From Candidatus Obscuribacterales bacterium (GTDB lineage Bacteria > Cyanobacteriota > Vampirovibrionia > Obscuribacterales > Obscuribacteraceae): a DNA stretch of 64,000 nucleotides. This document shows, piece after piece, positions 59,526-64,000 of the stretch. Below the pieces are notes generated by a model, which made no database searches, was not told where the DNA came from, and saw only the letters and a list, made by a program, of their open reading frames with translations. Location of the stretch: assembly GCA_021732085.1 (NCBI GenBank), contig JAKFVQ010000025.1:1-64000 (forward strand), written 5' to 3'. Numbering within the stretch: the stretch's first letter is position 1; each line of letters starts with the position of its first letter. The translations under genes were made by a program, and so were the position numbers.

Positions 59526-60515
59526 ATGGCAAGGATAGTCAAACTGACAGAGGTCGGCGACTCCAGTGTTTTGAAACTGGTTGATGAACCGGTGGAAGAA
59601 CCGAAAGAAGGCGAAGTGCGTATCCGCGTTCAAGCTATTGGATTGAATCGGGCGGAAGTGCTCTTTCGTCAGGGAAGGTATTTAGAGAAGCCTATCTTTC
59701 CAGCACGCATCGGATACGAAGCATCGGGCGTTGTTGAAGCCCTCGGTTCGGCAGTGAGCGAGTTCAAAGTTGGCGACAAAGTGAGCACGATTCCATCCTT
59801 CAAGATGAGCAAGTACGGCGTCTACGGTGACCAGGTGGTAGTTCCTGCAAGCTCACTGGCACATTATCCTGACAGTTTGACGCCGGAAGAAGGAGCATCC
59901 ATTTGGATGCAGTATCTCACCGCATATGGTGCACTCGTTGAATACGGAAACATCGGACCCGGCGATTATGTTCTCATTACCGCGGCGAGCAGCAGCGTCG
60001 GTTTTGCCGCTATCCAAATCTGCCTGGAGAAGGGTGCGATCCCGATTGCCAGCACAAGGGGCTCTGCAAAGAAGCAAACGCTTCTCGATGCCGGAGCAAA
60101 GCATGTTATCGTAACTAACGATGAGGATCTAGTTGATCGCGTCATGAGTATCACGGACAAGAAAGGCTGCCGTATCATATTCGATGCTATAGCTGGCGAC
60201 ATAGTAAATCAACTTGCGCAGGCAGCCGCCTACCAGGGAACCATTTTTGAATATGGTGCGTTGAGCCTTGCAGCCACACCATTTCCCCTGATGTTGGCGT
60301 TAGACAAGGGGCTTACAATTCGCGGGTATACGCTTTTCCAAATCACAAGCGATCCGGCAGCGAAAGACCGCGGCAAGAAATATGTCTATGAAGGATTGAA
60401 GAGCGGCAAGCTCAAACCTGTAATCGACAAGGTTTTCCCATTCGATCAAATCGCGCAATCGCAGGACTATATGGAGTCCAACCAACAAACCGGTAAGATC
60501 ATCGTTAAGGTCTAG
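59526..60515 (+). CDS. Zinc-type/NADPH:quinone reductase-like dehydrogenase (MDR), 329 aa
   Basis: Medium-chain reductase that moves hydride between NAD(P)H and a carbonyl or quinone. Start at ATG 59526, 8 nt after AAGGAG (the frame also opens at 59511). Motifs: GLNRAEVLFRQGRYLEKP, GYEASGVVEALG, the Rossmann nucleotide site VLITAASSSVGFAAIQ and IFDAIAG. The cysteines and histidine that bind structural or catalytic zinc in alcohol dehydrogenases are not seen, so a quinone-reductase-like, zinc-free member is likely. Substrate unknown. Confidence 0.92.
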   Translation: MARIVKLTEVGDSSVLKLVDEPVEEPKEGEVRIRVQAIGLNRAEVLFRQGRYLEKPIFPARIGYEASGVVEALGSAVSEFKVGDKVSTIPSFKMSKYGVYGDQVVVPASSLAHYPDSLTPEEGASIWMQYLTAYGALVEYGNIGPGDYVLITAASSSVGFAAIQICLEKGAIPIASTRGSAKKQTLLDAGAKHVIVTNDEDLVDRVMSITDKKGCRIIFDAIAGDIVNQLAQAAAYQGTIFEYGALSLAATPFPLMLALDKGLTIRGYTLFQITSDPAAKDRGKKYVYEGLKSGKLKPVIDKVFPFDQIAQSQDYMESNQQTGKIIVKV

Positions 60516-60639
60516 AATTAGCGCATGCTCCCATACGCCGAGAACTGTTCGGGCAGCAGCTAGCCTTAACGCAAGACAGACGAGAGCGAGTAACTGCTGC
60601 TGTGCGCCAAGGCGAGAGTATAACTGATAAGATGGTCGC

Positions 60640-61470
60640 ATGAAGCCATTATGTGGATACACTTTCAGACAGCTCTTCTTGAGCGTAATCTTGTTCACTT
60701 CTGCAACCTTCACCTCATCCATGGGTCAGGAGCAGAATAAAGCCCTTCAGGGAAATGTAACAAGAAATAGCAGCACGCGTGTCCAGCGATTTTCACAAAG
60801 CTCGCAAGCAAAGAAGGGTGCGATACAACAAAGTGCGCAGCAGCAACATTCTCTGAATTCATTTCTCGAACGCAATGATTTCCAACTTCCGAAATCCTCT
60901 GGCGGCAGCTCCATTCCTCAGCCCGCGCTTGCTTTGCCAGCCCTAGATAAGTCACAACCGTTCACCGGCACTCTTCAAGACAAATCGAATATACCGTCAT
61001 TTAGCAGCAAGACTAATCTTCAAGCGCCTCCATCAACTGGAGACAGTTCTAGTAGCGCCACAAATCCAATCCATCATCAGCCCAAAGCCACAAAACAGGT
61101 AATTGTAATCAGACTTACCTACTACATGCTTGATGAACAAAATCCGTTCTATGCTTTCCGCTTCGCGGAACAACTGCAAAAAAAGCATCAAACTAATATT
61201 GATATTGTCGTTCTTCTGGAGAAAGAAGGAACAAGATGCGCAAACAAAGAACAAAATACTCACATGATTGTGCGAAATGAAAAAACGGCACACAAACTTT
61301 CAGATCTCATAACTTCCTTTATCCAGAACGGCGGACAGGTAGTAGCTTCACGCGAGTGGGCAAAGGCATTCGGAGTTACCGAAGCGAACCTCATCCAGGG
61401 TGTACAACTCTGTGACAATGACGAAGTAGGCGACTTGATTGTGAATGCGTCAAAGATTCTCGAATACTAG
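60640..61470 (+). CDS. Exported DsrE-like protein, 276 aa
   Basis: A signal peptide (RQLFLSVILFTSATFTSS) is followed by a Gln/Ser-rich disordered stretch of about 130 residues. The last 120 residues fit the DsrE/DsrF fold: VIVIRLTYYMLDEQNPFYAFRFAEQLQKK, DIVVLLEKEGTRCANK, LSDLITSFIQNGGQVVASREWAKAFGV, then VQLCDND. DsrE proteins handle sulfur or redox groups via a Cys; here Cys in GTRCANK and in VQLCD are candidates. An exported member is unusual. Its TAG overlaps the stop of the converging clpA gene (CTAG, 61467-61470). Confidence 0.8.
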   Translation: MKPLCGYTFRQLFLSVILFTSATFTSSMGQEQNKALQGNVTRNSSTRVQRFSQSSQAKKGAIQQSAQQQHSLNSFLERNDFQLPKSSGGSSIPQPALALPALDKSQPFTGTLQDKSNIPSFSSKTNLQAPPSTGDSSSSATNPIHHQPKATKQVIVIRLTYYMLDEQNPFYAFRFAEQLQKKHQTNIDIVVLLEKEGTRCANKEQNTHMIVRNEKTAHKLSDLITSFIQNGGQVVASREWAKAFGVTEANLIQGVQLCDNDEVGDLIVNASKILEY

Positions 61471-63800
61471 CTTGGACTCTTCTTCTCAGCAGAAACGCAA
61501 TCAAGCACAATTTCGTTGTCTCTGACAACGATCGTCGCATGCCCACCATGTTCTAGCTGACCGAAGAGAAGTTCTTCAGAGAGCGGTTCCTTGACCTTCT
61601 TTTGTATCAAGCGCGCCATCGGGCGAGCACCGTAGAGACGGTCGTAGCCTTTCTCTGCGAGCCAGGTTCTTGCTTCATCAGTGACTTCCATCGTCACTTC
61701 TTTTTCCTTCAACTGAATTTCCAGTTCGTTCAAGAACTTATCAACAACGTGTTTGATGTTGTCCATACTCAATTGATTGAATGCGACCCACGCATCGAGG
61801 CGATTGCGAAACTCGGGTGAGAAAGTATTCTCGATAGCGGATTTGGATTTTCCCGCGCCAAAGGCGCTGAATCCACCGGCTTTCGTTTCTGCCACCTTCG
61901 GAGTATCTGCTGAGCTAGTTGGTTTAACACTTCCCTTGAAACCAATATCTTCGCTGGTGAGTTCTCTTGCTCCCGCGTTCGTCGTCATGATTACGATGAC
62001 GTTGCGGAAATCGGCTTTCTTACCATTGTTATCCGTCAATGTTGCATGGTCCATAACTTGCAAAAGGATTGCAAAAAGATCCGGGTGAGCCTTTTCGATT
62101 TCATCAAGGACGAGCACCGAATGCGGTGTGCGAATAATCGCATCCGTGAGCAACCCGCCTTGATCGAATCCCACGTATCCCGGAGGCGCACCAATCAATC
62201 TTGATACGGTGTGCTTCTCCATATATTCACTCATATCAAAGCGCAGGAATTGCACGCCCAAGACACGAGCCAATTGCTTCGCGAGTTCTGTTTTACCAAC
62301 ACCAGTTGGTCCCGAGAAAAGAAAGGAGCCGACCGGTTTATTCTCATTTCCAAGACCGGACCTAGAAAGCTTTATTGATCGAACAACTTGCTCGATTGCG
62401 TGGTCCTGCCCGAAGAGCACAGCCTTCAATTCCATCTCCAACTGCTGCAAACGTACTTTGTCGGATGCAGAAACTGTTTCAGTAGGTATCTTTGCCGTTC
62501 CAGCAACAACCGCTTCCACGTCCGCCACAGTCACATTGCGTACGGGTCGCTCCTCTTCCGGCAGCAACTTCACTATCGCTCCAGCTTCATCGATAGTATC
62601 GATAGCTTTGTCTGGAAGAAAACGATCAAAAATGTACTTAGCCGAGAGTTCGGCTGCGGCCGCGAGTGCATCTTCTTCGTACTTAACTTTATGGTGCTCT
62701 TCGTAATGCGTTTGAAGCCCCTTCAAAATCTTCAAGGTATCTTCGACGCTTGGTTCGTGCACTTCAATTTTTTGGAACCGACGCGCAAGAGCCTTATCAC
62801 GCTCGAAGGATGCTTTGTATTCCGCATATGTTGTCGAGCCGATGCAACGCAACTCGCCGCTGGCAAGCGCCGGCTTTAGAAGGTTCGACGCATCCATCGT
62901 GCCGCCTTCAACTGCTCCAGCTCTTACAATCGTGTGAATCTCATCGATAACGAGAATCACGCCGGGCTTATTCTTCAACGCCTTAAGCACAGCCTTCAAT
63001 CGTTGTTCGAATTGTCCACGAAATTTGGTGCCCGCGATCAACGACCCCATGTCGAGCGCAAAAACTTCCACACCTTTCAGGGGTTCAGGCACTTCGCCTC
63101 GCCAAATCTTCAGCGCCAATCCTTCTGCAATCGCCGTTTTACCAACGCCAGGTTCGCCTACATAAACGGGATTGTTCTTGCGCCTTCTGCACAGAATCTG
63201 AATTGTTCTTTTGACTTCATTCTCACGTCCAATGAGCGGATCGATTTTGCTTTCCTTCGCCCGATCAATTAAATTGACAGTGAAATTCTTGAGGGGGTCA
63301 GTGACTTTCTCATCCCCGCCCGCACCTGGACCACCGCCAACCTCAGCGGGCTCATCAGCTTCGCCTTCCAGCTTCGAGATTCCATGCGAAATATAATTCA
63401 GCACATCAAGCCGAGAGATGCCTTGTTTTTGCAACAGGTAAACTGCAAATGAACGCGGCTCATCAAAAATCGCCGCCAATATATTGCCACCATCTATGGT
63501 GGACTGTCCGGAAGACACGGCTTGCGTCGCGGCACGATTCAATACGCGCTCGAACGATGCGCTCGACTCAGGATCAAACGTCACTCCGGCAGGGAGCGTC
63601 TCCAATCGGGAGCTCATGAACTCATCGAGTTCTTCCTTTATTGGCTCAAGCCTGGCTCCACAATTCAGCAATACGTCCGAACCGGTTTTTTCAGAAAGCA
63701 ATGCATACAAAATGTGCTCAAGCGTCACATATTCATGCCGCCGCTTTTGCGCTTCTTGGTACGCACTTTCCAAAGTCTTCTGAAATTCTGCACTTAACAT
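61467..63800 (-). CDS. clpA: ATP-dependent Clp protease ATPase subunit ClpA, 777 aa
   Basis: AAA+ unfoldase that feeds substrates to ClpP. Start set at ATG 63800 (MLSAEFQKTLESAYQEAQ); the longer frame to 63917 has no family support. The N domain (EYVTLEHILYALLSEKTGSDVL) binds adaptors such as ClpS. AAA1 has P-loop GEPGVGKTAIAEG and Walker B VILVIDEIHTI; AAA2 has GPTGVGKTELAKQ, VLVLDEIEKAHPD and the C-terminal sensor 2 YDRLYGARPMARLI. The ClpP-docking loop is EDIGFKG (IGF, the IGL-type tripeptide). No clpS or clpP is in the window. It ends the window, with 200 bp of unassigned sequence after the start. Confidence 0.95.
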   Translation of the reverse strand: MLSAEFQKTLESAYQEAQKRRHEYVTLEHILYALLSEKTGSDVLLNCGARLEPIKEELDEFMSSRLETLPAGVTFDPESSASFERVLNRAATQAVSSGQSTIDGGNILAAIFDEPRSFAVYLLQKQGISRLDVLNYISHGISKLEGEADEPAEVGGGPGAGGDEKVTDPLKNFTVNLIDRAKESKIDPLIGRENEVKRTIQILCRRRKNNPVYVGEPGVGKTAIAEGLALKIWRGEVPEPLKGVEVFALDMGSLIAGTKFRGQFEQRLKAVLKALKNKPGVILVIDEIHTIVRAGAVEGGTMDASNLLKPALASGELRCIGSTTYAEYKASFERDKALARRFQKIEVHEPSVEDTLKILKGLQTHYEEHHKVKYEEDALAAAAELSAKYIFDRFLPDKAIDTIDEAGAIVKLLPEEERPVRNVTVADVEAVVAGTAKIPTETVSASDKVRLQQLEMELKAVLFGQDHAIEQVVRSIKLSRSGLGNENKPVGSFLFSGPTGVGKTELAKQLARVLGVQFLRFDMSEYMEKHTVSRLIGAPPGYVGFDQGGLLTDAIIRTPHSVLVLDEIEKAHPDLFAILLQVMDHATLTDNNGKKADFRNVIVIMTTNAGARELTSEDIGFKGSVKPTSSADTPKVAETKAGGFSAFGAGKSKSAIENTFSPEFRNRLDAWVAFNQLSMDNIKHVVDKFLNELEIQLKEKEVTMEVTDEARTWLAEKGYDRLYGARPMARLIQKKVKEPLSEELLFGQLEHGGHATIVVRDNEIVLDCVSAEKKSPS

Positions 63801-64000
63801 AGTATTCTCTCTTAGCTTTCGCTTCTTATCACTGCCCGTAAAAGCTTTTCCTAGGCTCTTCGCCCACAATCGGAGCTGTTTAAAAATCCCAATGGCTATT
63901 CTTGCTCCATGGTGCACAGTAGCGGAAATTGGTAGGCTCGCGCCATCGCAGTCACTTTGTTAATTTTGGACTCGGCAATTTCGAAAGTAAAAACACCAGC

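Overview
The window is bacterial chromosome from a Gram-negative-type (diderm) organism: it carries a tripartite RND efflux system with an outer-membrane channel, a class A penicillin-binding protein, lipoproteins, and an exosortase with a PEP-CTERM-like target. The mix of many small secreted or membrane proteins, TPR proteins and short palindromic repeats resembles Obscuribacterales (Vampirovibrionia/'Melainabacteria', the non-photosynthetic sisters of Cyanobacteria). That placement is an impression and cannot be proven from this sequence.

Layout. (1) 1-2.4 kb: the 5' end of a group II intron sits directly behind the terminator of an ssb gene. A decayed, inverted second copy of ssb lies 0.4 kb away. 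An ECF-type sigma factor gene is translationally coupled to a 73-aa protein. (2) 2.6-10.2 kb: a minus-strand cluster encodes a response regulator, histidine kinase, outer-membrane factor, lipoprotein-like membrane fusion protein and RND pump, with short gaps or overlaps. (3) 10.2-24.9 kb: a defence island. It holds a Dam-type adenine methylase with a PD-(D/E)XK restriction enzyme, two AlpA/excisionase-like HTH proteins, a 1204-aa STAND-like NTPase, and a two-gene unit made of a 2063-aa protein (Cap4/DUF4297-like nuclease, NTPase and a very long C-terminal region) and a 240-aa partner. A tRNA-Leu follows. (4) 25.4-41.5 kb: signalling and envelope genes (diguanylate cyclase, TPR proteins, PBP1A, secreted proteins) with repeat-rich intergenic DNA. 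This includes a strict 63-bp tandem array of competing hairpins, and a three-gene module flanked by a tRNA-Lys remnant and the intact tRNA-Lys. (5) 41.5-64 kb: small lipoproteins and membrane proteins, a YheT-like hydrolase, a SulP transporter, an AhpD-like protein, an exosortase coupled to a VIT/vWA PEP-CTERM-like protein, a catalytically dead GGDEF protein that keeps its c-di-GMP I-site, a quinone-reductase-like enzyme, an exported DsrE-like protein and clpA.

The most promising systems for follow-up are the paired giant NTPases in the defence island, the 63-bp alternating hairpin array at 35.9-36.5 kb, the exosortase/VIT pair, and the tRNA-Lys-bounded three-gene module. All functional calls come from motifs recognised by eye; no database search was run.
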